Source of the DNA: Thermococcus sp. | GTDB lineage: Archaea > Methanobacteriota_B > Thermococci > Thermococcales > Thermococcaceae | Assembly: GCA_011050175.1 (NCBI GenBank) | Contig: DRGF01000131.1 | Location: 1 to 7,775, forward strand | Direction: 5' to 3' | DNA length: 7,775 bases | Shown here: piece after piece, positions 1-7,000 of the stretch | How positions within the stretch are numbered: the first letter of the stretch is position 1 | How the letters are laid out: each line of letters starts with the position of its first letter | Made by a program: the position numbers and the translations under genes | The notes under the pieces: model-generated | Seen by the model: the letters and a program-made list of their open reading frames with translations, nothing else | What the model was told of the DNA's origin: nothing | Databases searched by the model: none

Positions 1-1151
1 AGAGGTTGCAATAAGACTCTAGGAGAATTGAAAGGGTCGTTTCCTTCCCCTGTGCCGAGACGATATCAAAGTTGCAATAAGACTCTAGGAGAATTGAAAG
101 ATCTTAATCCACTGCCTTGGCATCTACCTAACCTCCTGTTGCAATAAGACTCTAGGAGAATTGAAAGGCCGGTGACAAGAGGGCAGTTTACAACCACCTC
201 GCCGCGTTGCAATAAGACTCTAGGAGAATTGAAAGAAATAGGGCGAAGGACATAACAGTATCGGAAGAACAGTTGCAATAAGACTCTAGGAGAATTGAAA
301 GGAATGATGTACTATGTCCTTGTCCTGCTCTTCGGGGGTTGCAATAAGACTCTAGGAGAATTGAAAGTACTGGAACTTCATGAGCTTCTCGCCGAGCCGG
401 TAGCGTTGCAATAAGACTCTAGGAGAATTGAAAGTCTAATTGTTCGGCTAGTGGGATCGTGGGGAAGATGGGTTGCAATAAGACTCTAGGAGAATTGAAA
501 GCTTTTTCTTAAGCTCCTCTAAGAACGCGTCAAGTTTTGTTGCAATAAGACTCTAGGAGAATTGAAAGGACTCTTTTGTCTGCTATTCTTCCGCTCTTCC
601 TGTAGTTGCAATAAGACTCTAGGAGAATTGAAAGTATCTCTTCTTTGAGGTCACGAAAGGACTCGTTCAGCCGTTGCAATAAGACTCTAGGAGAATTGAA
701 AGCACAGACGTGAGGGATAGGGATTTTTTGGAGGAAAAGGGTTGCAATAAGACTCTAGGAGAATTGAAAGTCGTCTGGAACGGCGTTAGGGCCGCAATGG
801 CCGCTTTGTTGCAATAAGACTCTAGGAGAATTGAAAGAGAGACACACTACCTTCTAATTGCGTATTTACATATACCTTCGAGTTGCAATAAGACTCTAGG
901 AGAATTGAAAGTGAAAACCTTGACATACTCTACACGAGGCTCCTTGAGGTTGCAATAAGACTCTAGGAGAATTGAAAGCTTTTGAACGACGAGGGCGTTC
1001 TTTTCGAGGTCGCTGATGTTGCAATAAGACTCTAGGAGAATTGAAAGAAGTGCAGGTCGCTGATAATAATTGTTGCGGTCGCGCCGTTGCAATAAGACTC
1101 TAGGAGAATTGAAAGGTGGTGTGTACTTAACAGGGACTGCGATGTCAAGCC

Positions 1152-1181
1152 GTTGCAATAAGGCTCAAGAGAAATTAAAAG
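1152..1181 (+). repeat. Degenerate terminal CRISPR repeat
   Basis: This last copy keeps the 30-bp length but differs from the other 17 at repeat positions 12, 16, 19, 20, 21 and 26. Its first 11 bases are intact. The 3' handle reads ATTAAAAG instead of ATTGAAAG. The differences at positions 19-21 can also be read as a compensating one-base deletion and insertion. Decay of the leader-distal repeat is usual in CRISPR arrays and fixes the array polarity. The changed handle means any RNA ending here would have an altered tag, but no spacer follows it. Confidence 0.95.
1171..1181 (-). terminator. Possible transcript end of the PHP gene
   Basis: Read on the minus strand, the bases just past the PHP stop codon are CTTTTAATTTC, a T-rich tract of the kind that ends archaeal transcripts. 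The run of four T exists only because the last CRISPR repeat carries a substitution at its position 26; the standard repeat would give CTTTCAATTC. The tract is short and there is no hairpin, so this is weakly supported. Confidence 0.2.
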
Positions 1182-1187
1182 AATCTC

Positions 1188-1832
1188 TCACAAAAACTCC
1201 GCGAATAGAAGGTCTTCCTTTTTCCCACCGGCCTTTCTGAAGACCTTCTCGCTCCAGCTTACGTTTCCAACGCTCCTCGGCCAGTGGGCGTCGCTGGCAA
1301 AGGTGAGTTTGATCCCCCGCTTTATGCACTCCCTGATAAAGTCCGGCTCGGGGACTTTGTAGCGTGAGCTTATCTCGAAAGCCTTTCCGTTGGCCTCGGC
1401 AAGGTCGAGTATTTCCTTCAGGTAGTCCTCGCTTGGATAGCCCGTGTAGGGGAAGCTGGCCCCGAAGTGGCCGATTACATCAACGTTGTCGTCCTGGAGG
1501 GCGAGCTTAACGAGCTCGACGTGCTCCTCCGGCGTCTCCACCCACAGGTGGACGCTCGCTATCACGTAATCGAGCTTCCTGGCTATGTCGGCGGTTATAT
1601 CGACCCCATCCTGCGTTATGTTGGCTTCTACCCCGGCCAAAACGACGATTTCAGCACTTTCGCCCCACTGGCGTATCTCCCTGACGTAGCGGTTTAGGCT
1701 CTTTGGGGTGAGGTAGTGGATGTGGTCGCTTATCCCGAGGAGCTTCAGCCCTTTTTGTTCGGCCGCCGCTATGTTTTCGGGAACGCTCCCGGTCCCATCC
1801 GAGTACGTTGTGTGGGTGTGCAGGTCAAGCAT
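1188..1832 (-). CDS. PHP domain metal-dependent phosphoesterase
   Basis: The 214-residue protein is a single PHP (polymerase and histidinol phosphatase) domain, a trinuclear-metal TIM-like barrel that hydrolyses phosphate esters. The expected metal ligands are present in order: H5 and H7 (HTH), D12 (YSDG), H37 (SDH), E69 (GVEANI), H95 (ASVH), H122 (IGHFG), and D181 with H183 (SDAH). The length suits a stand-alone, soluble PHP enzyme of the YcdX type rather than a DNA polymerase domain. The substrate cannot be read from sequence; histidinol-phosphate phosphatase is possible, but no his gene is nearby. The ATG at 1832 has no Shine-Dalgarno sequence, while a TATA-like box is centred about 26 bases upstream, which fits a leaderless mRNA. 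The gene is divergent from the methylmalonyl-CoA genes and convergent with the CRISPR array, with 6 bp between its stop codon and the last repeat. Confidence 0.9.
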   Translation of the reverse strand: MLDLHTHTTYSDGTGSVPENIAAAEQKGLKLLGISDHIHYLTPKSLNRYVREIRQWGESAEIVVLAGVEANITQDGVDITADIARKLDYVIASVHLWVETPEEHVELVKLALQDDNVDVIGHFGASFPYTGYPSEDYLKEILDLAEANGKAFEISSRYKVPEPDFIRECIKRGIKLTFASDAHWPRSVGNVSWSEKVFRKAGGKKEDLLFAEFL

Positions 1833-1854
1833 GGGGGTGATTTCTCACTCGACA

Positions 1855-1862
1855 TTAAAAAG
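1855..1862 (-). promoter_or_regulatory. TATA-like box for the PHP gene
   Basis: The minus strand reads CTTTTTAA here, centred about 26 bases upstream of the PHP start codon. Archaeal TATA boxes sit about 25-27 bases before the transcription start, so transcription would begin at or beside the ATG. The bases just before the ATG (TCACCCCC) show no ribosome binding site, which agrees with a leaderless message. Confidence 0.5.
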
Positions 1863-1913
1863 CCTTCTGGACAAAATATCCAAAGTAAAGCATGACCTTG
1901 AGTTTTGACAACC

Positions 1914-1922
1914 TTTAAATAC
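1914..1922 (+). promoter_or_regulatory. TATA box for the methylmalonyl-CoA genes
   Basis: TTTAAATAC is a good archaeal TATA element. A start about 25-26 bases downstream falls near 1942-1944. That lies after the upstream ATG at 1937 but before the ATG at 1955, leaving a short 5' leader that holds the ribosome binding site at 1945-1952. Confidence 0.6.
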
Positions 1923-1944
1923 TGCCTGAAACAAAAATGTGGGC

Positions 1945-1952
1945 GGTGGTGA
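1945..1952 (+). promoter_or_regulatory. Ribosome binding site deciding the mutase subunit start
   Basis: GGTGGTGA matches the archaeal consensus GGAGGTGA at 7 of 8 bases and ends 2 bases before the ATG at 1955. The spacing is somewhat short. No comparable site precedes the in-frame ATG at 1937, where the upstream bases are GAAACAAAA. Confidence 0.55.
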
Positions 1953-1954
1953 AA

Positions 1955-2386
1955 ATGGTCGAGCGCTCAAAGGTTAGGGTTCTAGTTGCGAAGCCAGGAC
2001 TGGACGGCCACGACAGAGGCGCCAAGGTCGTCGCCAGGGCCCTGCGCGATGCCGGTTTTGAGGTCATCTACACTGGAATCAGGCAGACCCCTGAGCAGAT
2101 AGTCGAGAGCGTTGTCCAGGAGGACGTTGATGTCCTTGGAATAAGCATCCTCTCCGGTGCCCACATGGTTCTCATACCGAAGATACTCAAGCTCCTCGAA
2201 GAGCGCGGCCTCAAGGTCAACGAGGACGTTCTCGTCATAGCCGGTGGAATAATCCCACCCGACGACGCGGAAGAGCTTGAGAAGATGGGCGTGGCAAAGG
2301 TCTTTGGCCCGGGCAGCCCGATTGAGGAGATCATCCGCTTCATAGACGAGAACGTGCCGAAGCTGAAGAAGTTCAGGGAGAACTGA
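1955..2386 (+). CDS. Methylmalonyl-CoA mutase, cobalamin-binding small subunit
   Basis: This stand-alone B12-binding domain is the C-terminal part of methylmalonyl-CoA mutase made as a separate subunit. With the large catalytic subunit it interconverts (R)-methylmalonyl-CoA and succinyl-CoA using adenosylcobalamin. The 143 residues show all three signatures of the base-off/His-on Rossmann fold: D17-x-H19-x-x-G22 (DGHDRG), whose histidine binds cobalt from below; S64-I-L66 in GISILSG; and the glycine pair G97-G98 in AGGIIPP. I chose the ATG at 1955 over the in-frame ATG at 1937 because it has a ribosome binding site, the protein then begins [15 protein letters not shown] as I recall for Thermococcales homologues, and the TATA box places transcription after 1937. 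The longer form would have 149 residues. MeaB and epimerase genes follow directly. The large subunit must be encoded elsewhere. Confidence 0.93.
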   Translation: MVERSKVRVLVAKPGLDGHDRGAKVVARALRDAGFEVIYTGIRQTPEQIVESVVQEDVDVLGISILSGAHMVLIPKILKLLEERGLKVNEDVLVIAGGIIPPDDAEELEKMGVAKVFGPGSPIEEIIRFIDENVPKLKKFREN

Positions 2387-2392
2387 GCAAAC

Positions 2393-2400
2393 TTTATAAT
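2393..2400 (+). promoter_or_regulatory. TATA box in front of meaB
   Basis: TTTATAAT lies in the 41-bp gap between the mutase subunit stop and the meaB ATG, centred near 2396. A start about 26 bases downstream falls at 2422-2424, almost on the first possible meaB start codons, which lack a Shine-Dalgarno sequence. This suggests meaB and the epimerase gene can be transcribed from their own leaderless promoter as well as by read-through. Confidence 0.5.
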
Positions 2401-2427
2401 TTCTTACCTGGATAATTTATCCCAGTG

Positions 2428-3393
2428 ATGGCGATGTTAGACGGTCTCATAGAGCGCATGCTCAACGGTGATAAGCGCGCCACCGCGCGCCTCATAACCC
2501 TCGTTGAAAACGATGAAGAGAAGGCAAGGGAGATAATATCGAAAATCTACCCATACACCGGCAACGCCTACATCGTCGGCATCACCGGCCCGCCGGGGGC
2601 TGGAAAATCGACCCTTCTCGACAAGCTCATCCGCGTTGCGAGGGAAGAAGGCAAAGTTGTCGGCGTCATCGCTATAGACCCGACCTCCCCCTTCACCGGT
2701 GGCGCTCTGCTCGGCGACAGGATAAGGATGCAGAGGCACTCGACTGACCCTGGAGTTTTCATCAGGAGCATGGCGACACGCGGTTCACTCGGAGGGCTGG
2801 CCAAGGCCACGAGCGACGCGATAAAGGTGCTTGACGCCTACGGCTGCGACGTTATTTTCGTTGAGACTGTCGGTGTCGGCCAGATTGAAATCGATATCGT
2901 CAAAACCGCAGACACGGTCGTCCTTGTTACCGTCCCAGGCTTGGGTGACGACATTCAGGCCATCAAGGCAGGTCTCATGGAGATAGCGGACGTTTTCGTC
3001 ATCAACAAGGCCGACAAGGAGGGGGCGGATGCTACTTACTTTGAGCTTAATTTGATGCTCGACCTCGAGAAGGAGCGCTGGGAAAGGCGTGGCTGGAGGC
3101 CGCCGATAGTCGAGACCGTGGCTACGACGATGAGGGGCATAAGAGACCTCTGGAAGGCCATCCAGGAGCACCGTGAGTTCCTTGAGGGGAGCGGCGAGAT
3201 AGAGCGCAAAAGGAAGTTCCGTGCAGAGGAGGAGGTCAAGACTATAATCTCCGGCAAAATCGCGAAGATGATAAGCGAGCGGCTCGACGAGGACGAGGTT
3301 TCCGGCCTGATAGAGAGGATTGTGAAGCGGGAGATAGACCCGTACTCTGCCGCGGATCTGGTTCTTGAAAAGACCCTGGGGGTGAAGGTATGA
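2428..3393 (+). CDS. meaB: MeaB/ArgK-type G3E GTPase, methylmalonyl-CoA mutase chaperone
   Basis: This is a P-loop GTPase of the G3E family that binds methylmalonyl-CoA mutase, gates adenosylcobalamin loading and protects the enzyme from inactivation. It was formerly annotated as ArgK, a lysine/arginine/ornithine transport kinase; the neighbouring mutase and epimerase genes favour the MeaB role. Numbered from 2428 (321 residues), the motifs are Walker A G54-PPGAG-K60-S61, the Mg-binding switch I region with D84 in DPTSP, RSMATRG at 113-119, switch II ETVGVGQ at 146-152, and guanine-binding NKAD at 193-196. A helical C-terminal arm after about 245 fits the dimerisation region. Length is normal for the family. 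Three in-frame starts lie within 10 bases: GTG 2425, ATG 2428 and ATG 2434 (MLDGLIERM). None has a ribosome binding site, so the exact start is uncertain. The stop overlaps the epimerase start by 4 bases. Confidence 0.93.
   Translation: MAMLDGLIERMLNGDKRATARLITLVENDEEKAREIISKIYPYTGNAYIVGITGPPGAGKSTLLDKLIRVAREEGKVVGVIAIDPTSPFTGGALLGDRIRMQRHSTDPGVFIRSMATRGSLGGLAKATSDAIKVLDAYGCDVIFVETVGVGQIEIDIVKTADTVVLVTVPGLGDDIQAIKAGLMEIADVFVINKADKEGADATYFELNLMLDLEKERWERRGWRPPIVETVATTMRGIRDLWKAIQEHREFLEGSGEIERKRKFRAEEEVKTIISGKIAKMISERLDEDEVSGLIERIVKREIDPYSAADLVLEKTLGVKV
3378..3385 (+). promoter_or_regulatory. Ribosome binding site of the epimerase gene inside meaB
   Basis: GGGGGTGA matches GGAGGTGA at 7 of 8 bases and lies 4 bases before the ATG at 3390, within the last meaB codons. 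Together with the ATGA overlap it indicates translational coupling of the epimerase to meaB. Confidence 0.7.
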
Positions 3394-3794
3394 TCAAGAA
3401 GATAGACCACGTTGGTATAGCCGTTTCGAACCTGGACGATGCCATCAAGGTCTGGGAGGGCCTCGGTCTCAAGGTGGAGGAGATTGAAGAGGTGCCTGAC
3501 CAGAAGGTTAGAACCGCGATAATCCACGTCGGCGAGAGCAGGATTGAGCTCCTCGAGCCGACAGCCGAGGACTCGCCCATAGCCAAGTTCATCGCCAAGC
3601 GCGGTGAGGGCATACACCACATAGCCCTCGGAGTGGACGACATTGAAGCGCACCTTGAGAAGCTCAAGGAAGCCGGATACCGCCTCATAGACGAGAAGCC
3701 CAGAATTGGCGCGGGTGGTGCGAAAATCGCATTTGTCCACCCGAAGGCAGTAACGGGCGTTCTCCTCGAGCTCTGTGAGAGAACCGAAGAGTGA
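3390..3794 (+). CDS. mce: Methylmalonyl-CoA epimerase
   Basis: The 134-residue protein belongs to the vicinal oxygen chelate (glyoxalase-fold) superfamily and interconverts the (S) and (R) forms of methylmalonyl-CoA, giving the mutase its substrate. It starts with the family opening [15 protein letters not shown] and carries paired beta-alpha-beta-beta-beta modules. Probable metal ligands, one per module edge, are H7 (DHVGIAV), E53 (RIELLEP, at the place where Propionibacterium shermanii has a glutamine), H77 (GIHHIAL) and E127 (GVLLELCE). These positions come from motif alignment by eye. The length is typical. The ATG overlaps the meaB stop in ATGA, with a good ribosome binding site inside meaB, so the two are co-transcribed and probably translationally coupled. 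A glyoxalase I role is less likely, because the [12 protein letters not shown] motif and the neighbours point to the epimerase. Confidence 0.93.
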   Translation: MIKKIDHVGIAVSNLDDAIKVWEGLGLKVEEIEEVPDQKVRTAIIHVGESRIELLEPTAEDSPIAKFIAKRGEGIHHIALGVDDIEAHLEKLKEAGYRLIDEKPRIGAGGAKIAFVHPKAVTGVLLELCERTEE

Positions 3795-3826
3795 TCAAGC
3801 TATGTTCCAGAACTTTCGGCTTCTTG

Positions 3827-3853
3827 TTATTTTTCATTGAGTTTTCGAAAAAT
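3827..3853 (+). terminator. Candidate terminator after the epimerase gene
   Basis: TTATTTTT at 3827-3834 lies 33 bases after the epimerase stop, and archaeal transcripts commonly end at such T-rich tracts. ATTTTTC (3829-3835) and GAAAAAT (3847-3853) are exact inverted copies around an 11-base loop, and the palindrome TTTTCGAAAA occupies 3842-3851. No GC-rich stem is present, so the T tract rather than the hairpin is the likely signal. Confidence 0.45.
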
Positions 3854-3959
3854 GCGATTTCTTCCCAGTAACTGTGGATTTTACAGTACCGTCAGAGGCA
3901 GCCTTGACGAGGGTTTTGAACCTTCTCCACGGGATATCCGAGTGAGTTCGCAGGTAAAG
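3834..3959 (-). other. Minus-strand open stretch, possible gene remnant
   Basis: Read on the minus strand from 3959 to the TGA at 3836-3834 there are 41 sense codons with no ATG, GTG or TTG in frame. The frame is closed upstream by a TAA inside the smc TATA box. The translation is basic and protein-like, with PWRRFKTLVKAASDGTVK in its middle and a terminus of HFSKTQ. I do not recognise it. It could be the 3' end of a decayed or transposed gene, part of a dispersed repeat, or chance. It is not an intact gene as it stands, because it has neither start codon nor ribosome binding site. Confidence 0.25.
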
Positions 3960-3967
3960 TTATATAA
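3960..3967 (+). promoter_or_regulatory. TATA box of smc
   Basis: TTATATAA with the purine-rich AGGTAAAG just before it forms a strong archaeal BRE/TATA pair. A start about 26 bases downstream lies near 3990, giving a leader of about 12 bases that includes the AGGTG ribosome binding site (3991-3995), 6 bases before the smc ATG. Confidence 0.7.
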
Positions 3968-4001
3968 CCTTCTTCGCCATTTTCCGGTTTAGGTGTAGGG
4001 C

Positions 4002-7000
4002 ATGCCGTACATTGAGAAGATTGAAATGAAAGGCTTCAAATCTTACGGTAACAGGAAGGTCGTCGTTCCGCTTTCTAGAGGATTTACAGCGATAGTCGGT
4101 GCCAACGGTTCTGGAAAGAGTAACATCGGTGACGCAGTGTTGTTTGTCCTTGGTGGGCTGTCGGCAAAAGCAATGCGTGCCACGAGGATAAGCGACCTCA
4201 TATTTGCCGGCACAAAGACAGAACCTCCGGCCAAATACGCCGAGGTTGCGATGTACTTCAACAACGAGGACAGGGGGTTCCCCATAGACGAGGATGAAGT
4301 CGTGATAAAGCGCCGTGTTTATCCCGACGGCAGGAGCACCTACTGGCTCAACGGCAAGAGGACGAGCAGGAGTGACATCCTTGACGTGCTGAGTGCGGCC
4401 ATGATTTCTCCAGAGGGCTACAATTTGGTCCTTCAGGGAGACATCACCAAGTTCATCAAGATGAGCCCCACGGAAAGGAGGATGCTCATAGACGAGATTT
4501 CTGGCATAGCGGAGTACGACGCCAAGAAGGAAAAGGCCCTTAATGAGCTCAAACAGGCCGAAGAGAACCTGGCGCGCGTTGACCTGCTCATAAGGGAGGT
4601 AAAGGCCCAGCTTGACAAGCTGGAGAAGGAGAGGAACGACGCGCTCCGCTACCTTGACCTTAAAGAACGCGTCGAGAAGGCTAAGGTCACGCTCCTCCTC
4701 GGAGAGATAAGAAGGCTTGAATCCCTGATAGAGGAGAGCAACCTGCGCGACAATGAGATAGAGGCGGAAATAACCGCTACCGAAGCACGTCTCAAAGACA
4801 TCGCCAAGGAGATCGTGGCGAGGGAGAAAGAGCTGAACAAAATCGAAAGGGAGCTTGAGGAAAAGAGTGAGGACGGCATCCTTGAGGTAACGAGGAAGAT
4901 CAGCGAGGTCAAGTCGAAGATAGAGATGGCCAGAAAGAACATTGAGATGGCCAGAAAAGAAATTGAAGACAGCCAGCGCCGCCTCGCCAAGGCGAAGGAG
5001 GAACTGAAGAAAGTCTCCGAGGAGATAGAGAAGAGCAGAAACGCCATAAGCCGCTGGAGCAAGAGACGCGAAAAGCTCAAGGCGGAGATAAAGGAGAAAG
5101 AAGTCATCAGAAACGAGCTGGTTGTTAAGCTGGGCGAGATAGACAGGGACTTCGCCATCGCAAAGCAGGACTTTGACCGCGTGGTTGAGGAGCTGGAGGA
5201 GGCCAAAAAAGAGCTCTACATGAAGGAGAGCGACATAAAGAAGTTCGAGGAAGAAATAGAGCGCGCAAGGGGTAGGATAGCTCAGAACAACGCAAAGAGG
5301 GTGGCGCTGAAGTCCAAAATTTCAGAGGCCAAGAGCGCCCTTGAGGCCAAACGTTCCGAGCTTGGTGAGATAGAGGCAAAGATGGGCAAGGCCGAGACCC
5401 GCCTGAGAAAAGCCGAGGCGGAGCTGGAGGAGAAGACAAAGAAGCTCAGGAAGCTGGAAGGGGAACTCTCCAAGGCCCGGGAAGAGCTTATCAAGGCTGA
5501 AGCACAGCGCGAGGTCCGCGGAAACCGTGCAATAGAGTTCCTCAAGTCCCAGAACATCCCCGGTCTCTACGGTTCCCTTGGTGAGCTGATAACCGTTCGC
5601 GATGAGAGCTACGCCCTTGCCGTTGAGGTCGCCCTGGGCGGGAGCTACGACCACGTTGTTGTGGAGGACGACCGTGTTGCGGAGAAGGCGATAGGGCTTC
5701 TCAAGGAGAAGAAGCTCGGCAGGTTGACTTTCCTCCCGCTCAACAAGATAAAGCCGCGCTCCATGAAGGAGAAGCCCGCTCTGGGAGTTCCAGCCCTGGA
5801 CGTTGTTCAGTACGACCCCCGCTTCAAAAACGCAGTAGCCTACGCCTTGGGGGACACGCTGATAGTGAACGACATGGACGAGGCCAGGGCCGTCGGGATA
5901 GGGAAAGTCCGTATGGTGACCCTCGGTGGGGAACTCCTCGAACGGAGCGGAGCGATAACCGGCGGCCACTACAGGCCGAGGGGTAAGCTCGGAGTTAACG
6001 TTGACGAGATAAAGAAACGCGTCGAGAAGCTGGAACGCGAGAAAGAGGCCCTGGAGTCGGCGGTTAACTCCCTTAGACTCGAGGTTAAGGGCCTTCAGAA
6101 CGAGCTCTTTGAGCTCCGCATGAAGAAGAGCGACCTGAGCAAGGACCTCCAGGTGACCCAGCGTGAGATGGAACGCCTCCTTGCAGAGGACAGGGCACTT
6201 GAAGAGGAAATCCGGGAGAACGGGGCCCTTATAGAGACCCTGGAAAAGAAAATCCACGATACCCGGGGTGAGATGGCGAAGCTCCGCGGCAGAATTGAGA
6301 GGCTGGAGAAGAAGAGGACGAAGCTGAAGAAGGCCCTGGAGAACCCGGAGGCCAGGGAGCTGAACCAGAGGATCAGGGAGGTCGAGCACGAGATAAGCAA
6401 GCTCCGCGAGGAGCTCGGAAAGGTCGAGAGCAAGCTCGAAAGCCTCGACGTCAGGATAAACGAGGAGCTTCTCCCGAGGAAGGCTGACCTGGAGGAAGAG
6501 ATAGAGGGTCTTGTCAACAGAATAAACGCCCTCAAGGCCAACATCGAGGAGAACGAGAGGGCCATAAAGGGCTTTGAGGCCGAGATGGAGGAGCTCAAGA
6601 AGGCCGAAGAGAACGTCAAGGACGAGCTCAAGGAGCTCCGCGAGAGACGCGAGATGCTTAAGAACGAGGTCATCAGCCTGCGCGCCGAGAAGGACGAGCT
6701 GAGCAGCAGGCTCCAAGAGCTCCGTATAGAGGCCAACACGCTTAAAATAAAGGTGGCCCAGTACGAGGCGACGCTGGAGGAGAAGAAGAACGAGCTCAAG
6801 CACCACGACGCCAAGCTCATCAAGTCCATTAGGGAGATACCGCTGGAGCTCGACGCCCTGAGGGAGCAGATAGAGCAGATGGAGGAGGAGATACGGGCCC
6901 TTGAGCCGGTCAACATGAAGGCCATCGAGGACTTTGAGGTCGTGGAGAGGCGCTACCTTGAGCTGAAGAGCAAGCGTGAGCAGGTCGTCGCCGAGAAGGA

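Larger units (their letters stand above)
5..1181 (+). CRISPR. CRISPR array, leader-distal part (18 repeats, 17 spacers)
   Basis: Seventeen identical 30-bp repeats begin GTTGCAATAAGACTC and end GAGAATTGAAAG, followed by one degenerate copy. Repeat starts are 5, 71, 138, 206, 272, 338, 405, 472, 539, 605, 673, 741, 808, 882, 949, 1018, 1086 and 1152. Spacer lengths in order are 36, 37, 38, 36, 36, 37, 37, 37, 36, 38, 38, 37, 44, 37, 39, 38 and 36 bp. Bases 1-4 are the tail of an earlier spacer, so the array continues to the left. The degenerate copy at the right end and the ATTGAAAG 3' end (the 8-nt crRNA 5' tag known from Pyrococcus furiosus) both put the leader on the left, off the window, with transcription rightward. 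In this order such repeats are cut by Cas6 and the crRNAs serve type I and type III complexes. No cas gene lies here, so the subtype cannot be assigned. Confidence 0.99.

Noticed and set aside
66..1158. Two minus-strand open frames across the CRISPR array (66-278 and 847-1158) with a recurring FNSPRVLLQ-like peptide.
   Set aside because: The recurring peptide is just the translated complement of the CRISPR repeat; spacers fill the gaps. These are not genes.
1868..1882. TGGA-N7-TCCA inverted repeat between the divergent PHP and mutase promoters as an operator.
   Set aside because: The arms are only 4 bp and do not extend; such symmetry is common by chance and matches no Thermococcales regulator motif I can name.
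3036..3740. A 234-codon minus-strand open frame opposite meaB and the epimerase gene.
   Set aside because: It spans two well-supported plus-strand genes and its translation has no recognisable domain.
3868..3889. Hairpin before smc, with arms GTACTGT (one bulged A) and ACAGTAC, as a small RNA or attenuator.
   Set aside because: It lies upstream of the smc TATA box, has a bulge and a 7-bp stem, and no C/D or other small-RNA boxes surround it.
4663..4673. An 11-base match between spacer 8 (521-531) and smc, AAGAACGCGTC, as a sign of self-targeting.
   Set aside because: It covers only 11 of 37 spacer bases and similar K-x-R-V codons recur in smc; far too short for a protospacer.
5322..6806. 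A 494-codon minus-strand open frame opposite smc.
   Set aside because: It is a shadow of the coiled-coil coding bias: runs of GAG and AAG codons give CTC and CTT on the other strand, hence a Leu- and Ser-rich translation. The plus-strand gene is unambiguous.
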